DNA from: Methanobacteriota archaeon
Lineage (GTDB): Archaea > Halobacteriota > Methanomicrobia > Methanomicrobiales > Methanomicrobiaceae
Assembly (NCBI GenBank): GCA_016841665.1
Contig: JAENYT010000008.1
Span: forward strand, 1-64,000
Length of the DNA: 64,000 nt
Direction of reading: 5' to 3'
The translations under genes and the position numbers were made by a program. This document shows, piece by piece, positions 28,271 to 37,266 of this stretch. The notes below the pieces were generated by a model. It ran no database searches, had not been told where the DNA came from, and was given only the letters and a program-made list of their open reading frames with translations. Numbering within the stretch: the stretch's first letter is position 1; every line of letters starts with the position of its first letter.

Positions 28271-29266
28271 TTGGATTTTAAATCGCCATGCATTATTTTA
28301 AGGAGCAGTATAAAAAGAATCAATTTATTTGCACTTGAATCAAATCGTCATTTGTTGGTTAATATGGTAAAAACATGGGAATTATGCCTGAATTCGTATG
28401 ATTATTCCGCAAATCTCAATGAATTTGCTTATAATGGAAAATATGAAGGATATTTTAATACCGTGATTGAAGGGGGGAATATCGCTCAATTTGAAGATAA
28501 ATTCAGAAAAAGCATTTATAATGGCCAGATTGATGATTATGTTGTTGCAGGTGAAGTCTGTTTTTGGAAGTTATTCAGCTATGTTAATGGAGAGAGGAAT
28601 CGTGATTTTCACGCAGAAAAATTACTGAATCATCTTTCAATTGGTCGAAATTTTGAATATTTCTCAAAATCGTTAAAGACTTTGGCCAATAATCCGTATC
28701 TCGATAATTTTAAAAAATTCCGCCAGTCCTGCAGACAACCGTTTGGATTTGCCGTACCCTTGACCTTTCTCAGTTTTTATCACCCTTCCAAATACCCCAT
28801 GATTGATGCGAAAATCGCTGCGTGGTGGAGCGATAATACATCGCAATTTGGGGTATCGAATTCCTCGCATTTTATTACTTCATATCCGAACGGGCCAATT
28901 GATGTGCAGAACGATCAGAATTTATCGCTCAACTGGAATGCATACCTTAATTGGGTGGATTTTTGCCAAAAATACGCCTCTTTGCTAACAAAATTAACAA
29001 CGCGCAGCTGGACCGCAAGAAATGTTGAAATGGCAGTATTCTATGCACAAGAGAACAACATTCAGCTAAATCAGCTTGATTCAGGGTCACAATCGATTTC
29101 AAACAACACACCCACGAATCAGAACCCGAAAAGGGGTGATTTTGCTGGTTATTGTCCCAAGTGCAATTCACCTATGAAATGGAGAGAAGCTCAGATAACT
29201 GGTGAATTGTATCGTGGTTGCACAAATTACGATGGAGGGTGTCGGTATCAGGAAAGGAGCTACTAA
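28271..29266 (+). CDS. Hypothetical protein with HhH-GPD-like core and C-terminal zinc ribbon
   Basis: A 331-residue AT-rich protein. The start is uncertain: TTG 28271 gives the length stated; the first in-frame ATG is at 28364. Around residues 155-185 the segment FAVPLTFLSFYHPSKYPMID resembles the helix-turn of HhH-GPD-like proteins found in defence islands. The C-terminus (~294-328) is a four-cysteine zinc ribbon (YCPKCNSPM, then GCTNYDGGCRY) like those at the end of topoisomerase I. It is not a recognised family. Its location among defence genes and the low GC content suggest horizontal acquisition. Confidence 0.6.
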   Translation: MDFKSPCIILRSSIKRINLFALESNRHLLVNMVKTWELCLNSYDYSANLNEFAYNGKYEGYFNTVIEGGNIAQFEDKFRKSIYNGQIDDYVVAGEVCFWKLFSYVNGERNRDFHAEKLLNHLSIGRNFEYFSKSLKTLANNPYLDNFKKFRQSCRQPFGFAVPLTFLSFYHPSKYPMIDAKIAAWWSDNTSQFGVSNSSHFITSYPNGPIDVQNDQNLSLNWNAYLNWVDFCQKYASLLTKLTTRSWTARNVEMAVFYAQENNIQLNQLDSGSQSISNNTPTNQNPKRGDFAGYCPKCNSPMKWREAQITGELYRGCTNYDGGCRYQERSY

Positions 29267-29466
29267 AATGCTTTTTTTATTTATCTAATGTCCTAAACCT
29301 GGCAGAAGGCTTACTCAATTGATTGCTTTATGAAAATTGCCGTTTCTGCGAGTATGTGACGCTCTGTGAGGGGGGGAAGGAGATAATAGAGTGATTTATT
29401 ACATTTTATTCTTCTCGGTATTTTCAATATGAAAGACTTAAATTGTCTCTTTGTTTTGATACAATT

Positions 29467-30873
29467 ATGAATTTGGGGGATATTCAATACCGTCCCGAGA
29501 GTGGTATTTTGATATTAACCATTGATTGTTTTAGAAAGAAAAGGTTGGGGACGCCCGAATATAACGAATCCGAGACTATTTGTTGCGAATTTCCAGAGGA
29601 AGCCGACAGAATTATAAAAAACCGTCAAAATATCTTCTCAAAATTGAAAAAACGCGAGATAAGGTGGGAAAATGACCTGAAAGAGCTGCCAATAAATGAC
29701 AATCTGGTGAACGGTCGGGATTTTGGAGGAGAGGATCCTGCAGCTCTCTATCGCCCTGCAATCGACCGATATAATGGAGACTTTTACACCGGATTGGGCC
29801 GAGAAGGGAAAGAGAAAATCCTGAGATCTTCGCATCACTTTTTAATTATCTCAGCTTGTTTCGGGATTTTGAAACCTCTTGAACCAATTCAATTTTATGC
29901 ATGTCAATTTGGTGATAAAAACAAAGCATACTGGGAATGGACCAAAAAGCATGATATCACCAAGATTCTTGTAGAATATGTCAAAAAACACAATATTAAG
30001 CGCATTTTTTCATTTATGCAATGCGACGTCCTCGCGTATCAATACTCGATTAAGTGGGATTTATTGAAAAAAGAATCCCCTGAATTAGATGTCCTGCACG
30101 GATATTCATGGAAACCAGGTGACCGCTCCCTGATTGATTTTGGGGAATATGTAGTTAATCACATGGTTGAATCCTCCGAAGATGCATTAATGGCAATCGA
30201 ATCGGGTTCTAAATACGGTGATATTGAATTTTTTTCACACTTGAACGAAATTGAGGATAGCTCTTCGATGCCTGAATTTGATCCGCTTGAAAGCATCAGG
30301 GAAAATGAGGAATGTTACTGTTTCGAATATAAAACAAGTGCATTTGGTGGAATAACTCCCGAGAAAATAAAAAATATTCAGGGAAATAACTATCAACAAA
30401 TATTTGGGCGAATAGATTCTTGTTTTAAAATTGCTAAAACGATTTGCGCTTTTCTTAACAGTGATGGAGGGCATCTTTTCATTGGAGTCGAGGAAAAAGA
30501 TGATTTGAAAACCCCAAACAGAATAACTGGCATTGAAAGTGAATTACATAAAGTCGGGGCTGTTATCGGCTATGATCGTACGCGTGATGGGTATGGCAGG
30601 CTCATCATAGATGGGATAATTAAGGTGTTTTTCCCTGATTTCGAGTCGGTATACAATGAACATATTAAAATTGATTTCTTGGAATATGATGATGATCGCA
30701 CCATTTGCTGGATTCAAGCAAAGCCTTCAAAAAGACCGATCTTCATGTTGAACTTCAATTCGAGACCTGAAGAGGAATATCAGTTTTATGTAAGAAATGA
30801 TTTTGAATCCCAGAAATTAGATATCAAGGGTGCGGTTGATTATGCTTTGCTGCACTTTGACAATATTAAATAG
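29467..30873 (+). CDS. Fusion of YaaA-like domain and Schlafen AlbA_2 DNA-binding domain
   Basis: A 468-residue protein from ATG 29467; a TATA-like ACTTAAATT about 27 bases before the ATG favours this start over TTG 29443. Residues ~85-200 follow the YaaA/DUF328 pattern (FYTGLGREGKEKIL, FLIISACFGILKPLEPIQFY, then KRIFSFM). YaaA relatives act in DNA damage and peroxide stress and occur as DpdA-like or nuclease-like parts in defence loci. Residues ~320-460 match AlbA_2/Schlafen domains (ICAFLNSDGGHLFIGVEE, RITGIE). The combination suggests a stress- or phage-responsive nucleic-acid enzyme. AT-rich and alone on its transcript. Confidence 0.65.
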   Translation: MNLGDIQYRPESGILILTIDCFRKKRLGTPEYNESETICCEFPEEADRIIKNRQNIFSKLKKREIRWENDLKELPINDNLVNGRDFGGEDPAALYRPAIDRYNGDFYTGLGREGKEKILRSSHHFLIISACFGILKPLEPIQFYACQFGDKNKAYWEWTKKHDITKILVEYVKKHNIKRIFSFMQCDVLAYQYSIKWDLLKKESPELDVLHGYSWKPGDRSLIDFGEYVVNHMVESSEDALMAIESGSKYGDIEFFSHLNEIEDSSSMPEFDPLESIRENEECYCFEYKTSAFGGITPEKIKNIQGNNYQQIFGRIDSCFKIAKTICAFLNSDGGHLFIGVEEKDDLKTPNRITGIESELHKVGAVIGYDRTRDGYGRLIIDGIIKVFFPDFESVYNEHIKIDFLEYDDDRTICWIQAKPSKRPIFMLNFNSRPEEEYQFYVRNDFESQKLDIKGAVDYALLHFDNIK

Positions 30874-31021
30874 GAAAATTGATTTTTTAGATTTGGATTC
30901 AGTTTTTGTGAGATGCTTGATATTTCATTGAATTTTGTTTAAAAATCAATTTAAATCCTCTTTTGCATTGATAAATTGTTTTTGGAGACAATTGTAATAA
31001 TCCAGCATTCTCGAGCTCCGA

Positions 31022-32446
31022 TTAAATGAGCGCATTCGCCGCCTCAGCCCTCACCGATGTCTCCTCATCGTCGAGGGCGGCGATGAGCGTATCTATCGCC
31101 TCCGTGCTGTAGATGTTGCACAGTGCGATCGCCGCCTGCCGCCGGAGCAGGTGGTAAGGATCAGAGCGGAGGATCCGGGCGATGGGCTGGACTGCCTCTT
31201 CTGCCTCAAGTTTGCCGAGAGCTTCCACCGCCCGCAGGGAAAGTGCCCGCTCGTCGCGATCCAGCGAGGCGAGAAGCGGACCGATGGCCTTCGGTCCGCC
31301 AATCTCCCCGAGGGCCCAGGCAGCATCTGCCTTTGAGACTGCAGAGCATTTACCCGCAAGAATGGCAATGAGGGCATCGATGGCTTTGGCCGGTTTTCGC
31401 CAGACGACCAGGTTCAGGATGGAAGGTTTGCACACCAGCCCTTCGTAGTCAAGGAGATCGATTAACGGATCGATGGCCCGCTCGTCCTCCAGCACCCAGA
31501 GGGCACGGGCGGCATTCAGCCGCTCCTGGGAGCTGGTGCACTCGAGGAGCGCGGCAAGCCGTTCGACCTCATCCCTGCCTCGAAGTTTTGCAAGGGCGAG
31601 CATGATCTCCGATTTCATCGGCTCGCTCTCGCAGGACAGGCGTACAGCGAGGGGTTCGATCGCCCGGGCATCACCGCTGCTGCCCAGGGCGGCCACTGCG
31701 GTCAGCCGGACACGCTCGTCCTCATCATTCAGAGCCCCGATGAACGGGAGTATTGTGTCGGGGGTGTGCTTCGCCGCAAGGGAAAATGCCGCACAGAATC
31801 TCACCGTTGCATGCTCGTCCTCGAGTGCCTCGATCAGGCAGATGACATCAGTCAGGTCCTCCCTGTGTCCCAGCGCTTGGGCTGCTTGTGCGCGCACTGT
31901 GGGATCCTCATCTCCGAGCCCGCGGGTGAGAAGATCGAGCGTGTGTGGATCGTCGCAGGTGCCAAGCACGGCCATGGCCTCGCCCCGGACGTAAGGATCA
32001 GGATCTTGCACTGCCCGAACTGCATGCGGATACGCTGCTCTGTGGTCAATCATGGCGAGGGCCTCGAGGGCATCTGCCCTGACCCTTGGGTTTGGATCCC
32101 CTGTTATGATCTGCACGAGCGCCTCGCAAGCCCGTGTATCTCCGATCTGCTGGAGGGCATGGATTGCGCCCACACGCACGTGCGCCGACTTGTCTCTCAG
32201 GGCACTCACGAGGCGGTCGACTGCCTGCGGGCCGGTGTCGCGCATCGCAGAGATTGCGTAGGAGCGGACCTCGGGTAGGGGATCAGCGAGGGCGGCCTGC
32301 AGCAGATCTGCAGTCAGGGAAGAATCTATGCGTGTGATCTCTTTGATGGCGGTGAGTCTCTCCTCGTTGTCACCGTCGCTGAGGGTACGGGAAAGCCGTG
32401 CGATGTAGCGGTCTATCGCGATCCGAATCTTCGCTGCGTAATCCAT
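31022..32446 (-). CDS. HEAT-repeat (PBS lyase type) protein
   Basis: A 474-residue protein made almost wholly of HEAT repeats, about fourteen of them, each ~31 residues (for example VRVGAIHALQQIGDTRA, VRADALEALAMIDHRA). It has no catalytic domain, signal peptide or membrane segment, so it is a protein- or nucleic-acid-binding solenoid. ATG 32446 is chosen because a purine-rich ribosome-binding site (GGGGGTGAT) lies just upstream; TTG 32452 is two codons earlier. It is the last of three minus-strand genes and 46 bases from the 50-residue gene ahead of it. The gene is GC-rich, like its neighbours to 34 kb. Confidence 0.8.
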   Translation of the reverse strand: MDYAAKIRIAIDRYIARLSRTLSDGDNEERLTAIKEITRIDSSLTADLLQAALADPLPEVRSYAISAMRDTGPQAVDRLVSALRDKSAHVRVGAIHALQQIGDTRACEALVQIITGDPNPRVRADALEALAMIDHRAAYPHAVRAVQDPDPYVRGEAMAVLGTCDDPHTLDLLTRGLGDEDPTVRAQAAQALGHREDLTDVICLIEALEDEHATVRFCAAFSLAAKHTPDTILPFIGALNDEDERVRLTAVAALGSSGDARAIEPLAVRLSCESEPMKSEIMLALAKLRGRDEVERLAALLECTSSQERLNAARALWVLEDERAIDPLIDLLDYEGLVCKPSILNLVVWRKPAKAIDALIAILAGKCSAVSKADAAWALGEIGGPKAIGPLLASLDRDERALSLRAVEALGKLEAEEAVQPIARILRSDPYHLLRRQAAIALCNIYSTEAIDTLIAALDDEETSVRAEAANALI

Positions 32447-32492
32447 CACCAATCACCCCCTAAAAAAATCAAAAAATGAATCGGAAAGCGGT

Positions 32493-32645
32493 TCAGGGCT
32501 CGAACAGTTTCTTCGCGTTCTGCCCGATCCTCTTTGCCCCTTCTTTCTGTGCGTCGATTGCCCCTTCATATTCGCGGGCAATGGTGCTGCTCTTCTTTAT
32601 GCCGGTCATGCGTTCGTTGGAGTCATTTTCTTCATATTCACTCAT
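32493..32645 (-). CDS. Small charged protein in the HEAT operon
   Basis: A 50-residue hydrophilic protein (opening MSEYEENDSNERM, ending GQNAKKLFEP). Its ATG overlaps the stop of the upstream gene by ATGA, strong evidence that it is translated. It resembles no known family; size and position suggest an adaptor or small regulator of its two neighbours. Confidence 0.55.
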   Translation of the reverse strand: MSEYEENDSNERMTGIKKSSTIAREYEGAIDAQKEGAKRIGQNAKKLFEP

Positions 32646-33433
32646 TTGCATTCCTCCTTCGTGGCTGCAAAAACCCGGTCCATCTCAGCAGAGATGGTCC
32701 GGTAGAGTTCGTGTGTTTTTACCCAGGTGTAGTAGGCGAGCGGATACTGGCAGCTCCTGATGTCGAGGTCCAGGTCCGCGGTGAGGTCCCGGAAGCTGAT
32801 GAACTCCCCTTCCTCGACATGGTGGAGGCGTATCGCCCGGTAGACCCGCTCGATCAGGTGCTTTGATGCGTTCCTGGGGCGGGCGAAGAGCGAGTCGCCG
32901 CCCACCATGTTCGCCGGGAAGGTGTCGAGCACCTCCTTGAACATGGGAAAGATGGTGTTCTCCCGCTCGACCCGTTTCCTGAGTTCGGGCAGGGCGGCCA
33001 ACGCCTCGTTTACCTCGTCCTGGAACGGGCCCAGGTGCCGCCTTACTCTCACTTTGGCCTCGATCCTCCGGAGCTCCTGCTCATCATCCTCTTCATCATC
33101 GTCGGCGTTGTTCATGCGGTAGACGCTGGCCACCCCCCACATCATGAAATCGGTATCCATGGACGAGGCGTACTCGCAGGATTCGATGATCCCGGCGATG
33201 GCGAGGGCGGTGACGAACCAGTTCAGGTTGTCCCCCTCCCTGGCGTGGTGGAACTCCATAAGTTGGCTGATCACTCCACTGGAGTCAATGTTGCCTCCGC
33301 TCCTTGCGGCCCGCTCGAGTTCGCCGGTGACCGTGCGGCAGAACGTTCGCTCTCGCTCGGAGTTCCAAGTGGGCGTGGGGAGAAATCCCCGGAACCTGCC
33401 CATCTCCAGCAATTCTGCGACCCTGTCGAACAT
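32642..33433 (-). CDS. Hypothetical protein opening the HEAT operon
   Basis: A 263-residue helical protein with no recognised domain, membrane segment or signal. It has an acidic stretch (NADDDEEDDEQE, about 109-120). It is the first gene of a three-gene minus-strand operon with the 50-residue protein and the HEAT protein, and is divergent from the methylase-like gene at 33596, sharing the palindromic promoter region at 33516-33539. Co-regulation with the methylase-like protein is likely. Confidence 0.6.
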   Translation of the reverse strand: MFDRVAELLEMGRFRGFLPTPTWNSERERTFCRTVTGELERAARSGGNIDSSGVISQLMEFHHAREGDNLNWFVTALAIAGIIESCEYASSMDTDFMMWGVASVYRMNNADDDEEDDEQELRRIEAKVRVRRHLGPFQDEVNEALAALPELRKRVERENTIFPMFKEVLDTFPANMVGGDSLFARPRNASKHLIERVYRAIRLHHVEEGEFISFRDLTADLDLDIRSCQYPLAYYTWVKTHELYRTISAEMDRVFAATKEECK

Positions 33434-33515
33434 GTGGTAGGACTTACCCTGTACTCTCAGTCGAATCCACCTCCGTTGGCGGGATCGATCCTACGATGTC
33501 CCAGAGCATAAAGTT

Positions 33516-33539
33516 ATTGTATAAGTTGACTTATACAAT
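33516..33539. promoter_or_regulatory. 24-bp palindrome in a divergent promoter
   Basis: ATTGTATAAGT (33516-33526), TG, ACTTATACAAT (33529-33539): 11-base arms pair without mismatch. Each arm contains a TATA-like TATAAG reading outward, so it can serve both divergent units and be blocked by one dimeric regulator. A second strong hairpin (33549-33573, GGGAGCAGCT arm) lies in the 5' leader of the plus-strand gene. Confidence 0.75.
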
Positions 33540-33595
33540 TAGATGCCCGGGAGCAGCTATCCAGCTGCCTCCCACGCTATCATACCTCGCGAACA

Positions 33596-35875
33596 ATGAG
33601 CGACAGAAACCCCCTGCAGGATTGGGTACGCATCCGCTACCACCTGCTCAAGAATGAATTTGGAGACGAGTATTTCTCTATCTTCGATGCCGTCGATGTG
33701 CTCATCGACGACACCATCGAGACCGCTCGGGTGGTGATCTCGGAGCTGAACCGGGCAGGCATGGTGGAGAAGGACCGGGACCCGGCGGACCGGCGACGAG
33801 TGCTCTACAAGCTCGGGCCCGAGCCGGAGCCGGAAGGCGTGATGCGGGGGATGACGACCTTCCAGATCGCCCCATCCGGTGTTCGGGACATCTATCAAGA
33901 GTACACGGCCGGCGAGGTGGATGAAGAGGATGAATTCTCGGTCTTGGAACGGGACCTCAGCTTCCAGGCATTTTTCTGGGACGTGGTGGGGGCGTTTGAT
34001 ATCCAGTCGGAGGAGGACTTCAAGGCCTTCTCGATGATCCTGCTCTTCAAGAAGATCCAGTGCGTGCTCGAGCGCCACGGTCGCAAGGTCGACCTGACGC
34101 TGGATGATTTCATCTATGGTAACGTGAGCGGTCTGGAGAAGCTCATCAGGGCCGGCATCGGGTGTGGATTGAGCTCCCGGCTCAGGGAGACGATCGATTC
34201 GTCGGCGCTCCTGGACTTCACCATGTACATGAACCGACGGTTGAGCGAGTCCCTCACCTATTCGGTAAAAAAGGAGTCCCACTACCTGAGGGAGAATCTC
34301 GTGGCGTTTCTCAACAGTTTCCTCTTCTCCCACCACGAGGAGTTCGACCGATTCTTCCACGAGTATATGCTCTTCATACTAAACCAGAATATCTATTCAA
34401 AAATCCGCTACAGCAGGATCCGGGCACCTCCTGAGGCGATCGAGATGGCACTCAGGTTGCTCGATCCCAAGCCTGGCGAGACCTTCTACGATCCGGCTGC
34501 CTATTGGGGTGACATCCTGCTCATGGCTCTGCAGCACATGCGGTCGATGGATGAGGGCGACACTGTTAAGACCGCCATCTATGGGCAGGCATTTGCTCAA
34601 TCATCAGATGAAAAAGCACAACAGGACGCGCTGCTGATGATGAGCACCATCCAGACCTTATTCGAGTTGCCCTATGAGGAATTCCAGTTCTGTGCCGGCG
34701 ACACGCTTCTCTCTCCTGGTTTTCTAGATGGAACCGGAGAGCATGTCAGGACGTTTGATGTGATCCTTGGCGTCCCTCCTTGGAAGCTGAAGGGCTATGG
34801 GAAAAAGGAACTAACAGAGGGGAATTTGTGGGAGGAGCGTTATCGGTGTGGGTTTACTTCGAGCCGGAATTCTGATTGGGCGTTTATTCAGCATATGCTT
34901 GCATCTGCAGGCAGCCGTGGGCGAGTTGGGGTTTTTATCGACAATGAAGCGCTTACCAGGGGTGGGCCTGATGGCGCTATCAGGGAACAGATTCTCCAGG
35001 AAGAACTCCTCGATTGCGTCATTTTGATGCCAGAAAATCTCTTTAATCGCTCAAAATATTGTAATCGTTCGTCACAGGGAGTATTTCTTCTTTTCAAGAC
35101 ATCAGATTCTCAAAATCAAACTGATGTCCTTGAAGACTCGGATGAGTATTCAGTTTTATTCATCGATGCTTCAGATGGGGGGGCTGAAGATTCAACAGAG
35201 GATGAGATATTCAATACGTATGGAAGCAGTATTTTCAGGGATATTGTTGATACTTATGAAGGAACCAATGTTGATACTCTTCCATCTCGCCGTGTTCCTT
35301 TTGAAGAATTACAATCCCATGGTTTCGACCTGAGTTTGAGCCTGTATATCACCCCACCTGAAAAGTGTGAACCCCGGATTGTTCTGGTTCCGTTGCAGAC
35401 TCTGATAAAAGAGATTTTTTTCGTTGGACACCTTTCACCTGAACCGCAGCAGGACGTTCCGCAAGAACTGGCGCCATTTATACGGGATGAAGCCATTGCG
35501 TTTCATTCAGAAAACGAGATCCGCAAGAATGACATCGTTGTATCGCTCAGGGGAGAATTCAAGCCGGTAAAATACGAGTCGAAAAAAAATGAGAATGCGG
35601 GATTCGGTTCACTTTTCTTGAGGCTTGATGAAGAAAAAATCGATCCGGACTTTTTCCTGCTGTTCAGTGAACTGGAGCTGCTGGGACAGGAAGAAACGCA
35701 TGCGGTCTCATCATCGGTGGTGGAAGATTTGATTGATGTTTGTGTTCCGTTGCCTTCGCTGAAAGAACAGAAAAAAATTGTCAAAGCGTTTTCTGCTTGC
35801 CCGGCTTTATTGGCAATGTTTAAACATAAAATTCCAGAACCTGAAGAGTTCTTCGCATCCTGTGATTATTCTTGA
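33596..35875 (+). CDS. N6-methylase-like (HsdM-type) protein with degenerate catalytic motifs
   Basis: A 759-residue protein. Residues ~10-80 form a MarR/winged-helix-like domain (ETARVVISELNRAGMVEKD). Residues ~270-520 follow the HsdM methylase fold, but the SAM motif DPAxGxG reads DPAAYWG at 299-305, with Tyr in place of the first Gly. The catalytic NPPF/Y reads VPPW at 393-396, replacing Asn by Val. The C-terminal ~150 residues (RKNDIVVSLRGEF, LPSLKEQKKIV) look like a type I specificity-subunit half. No HsdR or separate HsdS is nearby. It is therefore probably a DNA-recognising pseudo-methylase, not a modification enzyme. The 3' half is more AT-rich than the 5' half. Confidence 0.75.
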   Translation: MSDRNPLQDWVRIRYHLLKNEFGDEYFSIFDAVDVLIDDTIETARVVISELNRAGMVEKDRDPADRRRVLYKLGPEPEPEGVMRGMTTFQIAPSGVRDIYQEYTAGEVDEEDEFSVLERDLSFQAFFWDVVGAFDIQSEEDFKAFSMILLFKKIQCVLERHGRKVDLTLDDFIYGNVSGLEKLIRAGIGCGLSSRLRETIDSSALLDFTMYMNRRLSESLTYSVKKESHYLRENLVAFLNSFLFSHHEEFDRFFHEYMLFILNQNIYSKIRYSRIRAPPEAIEMALRLLDPKPGETFYDPAAYWGDILLMALQHMRSMDEGDTVKTAIYGQAFAQSSDEKAQQDALLMMSTIQTLFELPYEEFQFCAGDTLLSPGFLDGTGEHVRTFDVILGVPPWKLKGYGKKELTEGNLWEERYRCGFTSSRNSDWAFIQHMLASAGSRGRVGVFIDNEALTRGGPDGAIREQILQEELLDCVILMPENLFNRSKYCNRSSQGVFLLFKTSDSQNQTDVLEDSDEYSVLFIDASDGGAEDSTEDEIFNTYGSSIFRDIVDTYEGTNVDTLPSRRVPFEELQSHGFDLSLSLYITPPEKCEPRIVLVPLQTLIKEIFFVGHLSPEPQQDVPQELAPFIRDEAIAFHSENEIRKNDIVVSLRGEFKPVKYESKKNENAGFGSLFLRLDEEKIDPDFFLLFSELELLGQEETHAVSSSVVEDLIDVCVPLPSLKEQKKIVKAFSACPALLAMFKHKIPEPEEFFASCDYS

Positions 35876-36182
35876 TATGTCCCGTAGGTTGCTGCCTCTC
35901 ACTGCGCAATAAAAATCACTAATCTATTTTTCGTGATCGACATTCCGCCCCAACCAGCCGTGCGACTCCGCTCCTCGCTCCTCTCGTCGCTCCACTGCAC
36001 GGCACTGCAAACACCACCATGCACAGGCATTTTCCGTCAAACGGGTAAGCATGTCGCCCCTGCGGGGTGCGTCCCTCCGGGCCGCATCCTGCCTTCGGCA
36101 GGACGCCAGGCCTACTCCGTTTGCCGTCATATCGCCTGCCTCGTCGGTGCCCGGTGCACGGGACCGGCGGAGTTGATTGAAA
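35876..36182. other. GC-rich, stem-rich non-coding stretch
   Basis: From about 35935 the sequence becomes GC-rich with several short hairpins (for example CCTGCCTTCGGCAGG near 36098). It resembles in style, but does not match, the 294-bp repeat found elsewhere in this window. No gene is supported; small open frames on both strands overlap the repeats and lack ribosome-binding sites. Confidence 0.4.
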
Positions 36183-36359
36183 ATGTCGGGAACGACAGGA
36201 AAAGAAGGGGCGGATCGCCTAGGAAACGCCGCCGCCCTTCGTGCTCGCATAGAGCAAGAGATTGTTTGGGACGACCTCACGTATGACTGTTTCGCCTGCG
36301 TGATGGCCGAGAACACGCCGGCCTTCCGGCCCGCTTCGTACTACCTGCGGAGGGCCTGA
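36183..36359 (+). CDS. Small hypothetical protein upstream of ardC
   Basis: A 58-residue GC-rich protein (MSGTTGKEGADRLG opening; core VWDDLTYDCFACVM). No family recognised. Its stop is two bases before the next ATG, and four genes are linked this way up to the broken ardC gene, so it belongs to an element-type operon. Confidence 0.5.
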   Translation: MSGTTGKEGADRLGNAAALRARIEQEIVWDDLTYDCFACVMAENTPAFRPASYYLRRA

Positions 36360-36361
36360 GC

Positions 36362-36637
36362 ATGGCCGCCTTCGACACCGAACCTGCACGGCCGCTCTGC
36401 TTTGCGGATGCAATTCCGCTCCGGGACCTCGACCGCATCGCCCGCCTCGAGGAAGAGGCGATCGATCTGGAACGCCGTGCCCGGGCACTGCAGGGCCGGG
36501 CCGCCAGCTTTCGGAGCCTCGCCGAGGGCATCCGGGCGCACTACGGCCACCTGATCGACCGGGAAGGGCTGGAGGCCTGCGCCCGGCGGGCGGAGGAGGG
36601 CGACGTCATCGCCTGGAAGGGCGGGGTGATCCTCTAA
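36362..36637 (+). CDS. Small coiled-coil protein upstream of ardC
   Basis: A 91-residue protein with a long charged helix (IARLEEEAIDLERRARALQG, ~26-45). The stop TAA shares a base with the following ATG. Function unknown; gene order and overlap suggest a conserved plasmid or integrative-element cassette. Confidence 0.55.
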   Translation: MAAFDTEPARPLCFADAIPLRDLDRIARLEEEAIDLERRARALQGRAASFRSLAEGIRAHYGHLIDREGLEACARRAEEGDVIAWKGGVIL

Positions 36638-36765
36638 TGACCCCTTCCCCTTTCAAGGACCCGGCCCGAAGGAGGGTGCCGCCGCGATTTACCGATCCCG
36701 AGGAGGAACGGGAACGGCGCCGGCGCTGGCTCGAACGCGAGTTCGCCTGGAGGTACTACCGATGA
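36637..36765 (+). CDS. Very small arginine-rich protein
   Basis: A 42-residue basic protein (DPEEERERRRRWLEREFAWR in its second half). It overlaps its neighbours on both sides (TAATG and ATGA), which is good evidence of translation. Possible nucleic-acid-binding role from charge only. Confidence 0.5.
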   Translation: MTPSPFKDPARRRVPPRFTDPEEERERRRRWLEREFAWRYYR

Positions 36766-36941
36766 GCAAGGTGTACGAGATGGTCCGTGACCGGATCCTC
36801 TCCTCCCTTTCCGCCGGCACGGTGCCCTGGCGCCAGACCTGGCAGAGCCTCTCCCCGGTGAACGTGCTCACCGGGAGGCTACAATTGATGAAGAAAAATA
36901 ACAATCTACAAATTCTGAGATTTTTATGTTTTATTCGCTAG
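36762..36941 (+). pseudogene. N-terminal fragment of ArdC-like antirestriction protein
   Basis: The first ~40 codons match the ArdC N-terminal domain (VYEMVRDRILSSLSAGTVPW, then SPVNVLTGR). At about base 36882 the sequence changes abruptly from GC-rich to AT-rich and the match ends; the frame then runs 18 unrelated codons to TAG 36939. ArdC binds single-stranded DNA and protects incoming DNA from restriction. The matching C-terminal domain lies at 38241-38699. Confidence 0.8.
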
Positions 36942-37266
36942 AAATTTGGTTCTAAAAAATTACACGGGCATGTTATACCTTTGCTCATGTCAATTCGCGA
37001 GAACATGGGTCACATTTATTCATAACTTATCCCGCATTCTCTCTTAAACCGGGGATAGGTTTTAAAGGGTCTATTATCTCTTGGTAAATCCCTTTTTAGG
37101 CATATTTTGATATCATTTTATTTTTTTCGTTTTTTCCGATTTCTTAGTATTTACTTGGATTAGAGAGCTCAGTATTAACTGAAAGAAATTACATCTTCAG
37201 TCATAGGATGAATAAATTAAAAATAAACCGGAACGATTATATCAAAAAATAATGACCTAATTTGCC
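36942..37266. other. AT-rich non-coding stretch inside the ardC insertion
   Basis: About 325 AT-rich bases between the broken ardC 5' end and a lipoprotein gene. I see no terminal inverted repeats, transposase or RNA. It presumably carries the promoter of the lipoprotein gene. Confidence 0.45.

Noticed and set aside
35924-36316. Long minus-strand frame in the GC-rich stretch before the ardC operon
   Set aside because: No ribosome-binding site, overlaps a gene with good translational coupling, and its sequence is a by-product of hairpin-rich DNA.
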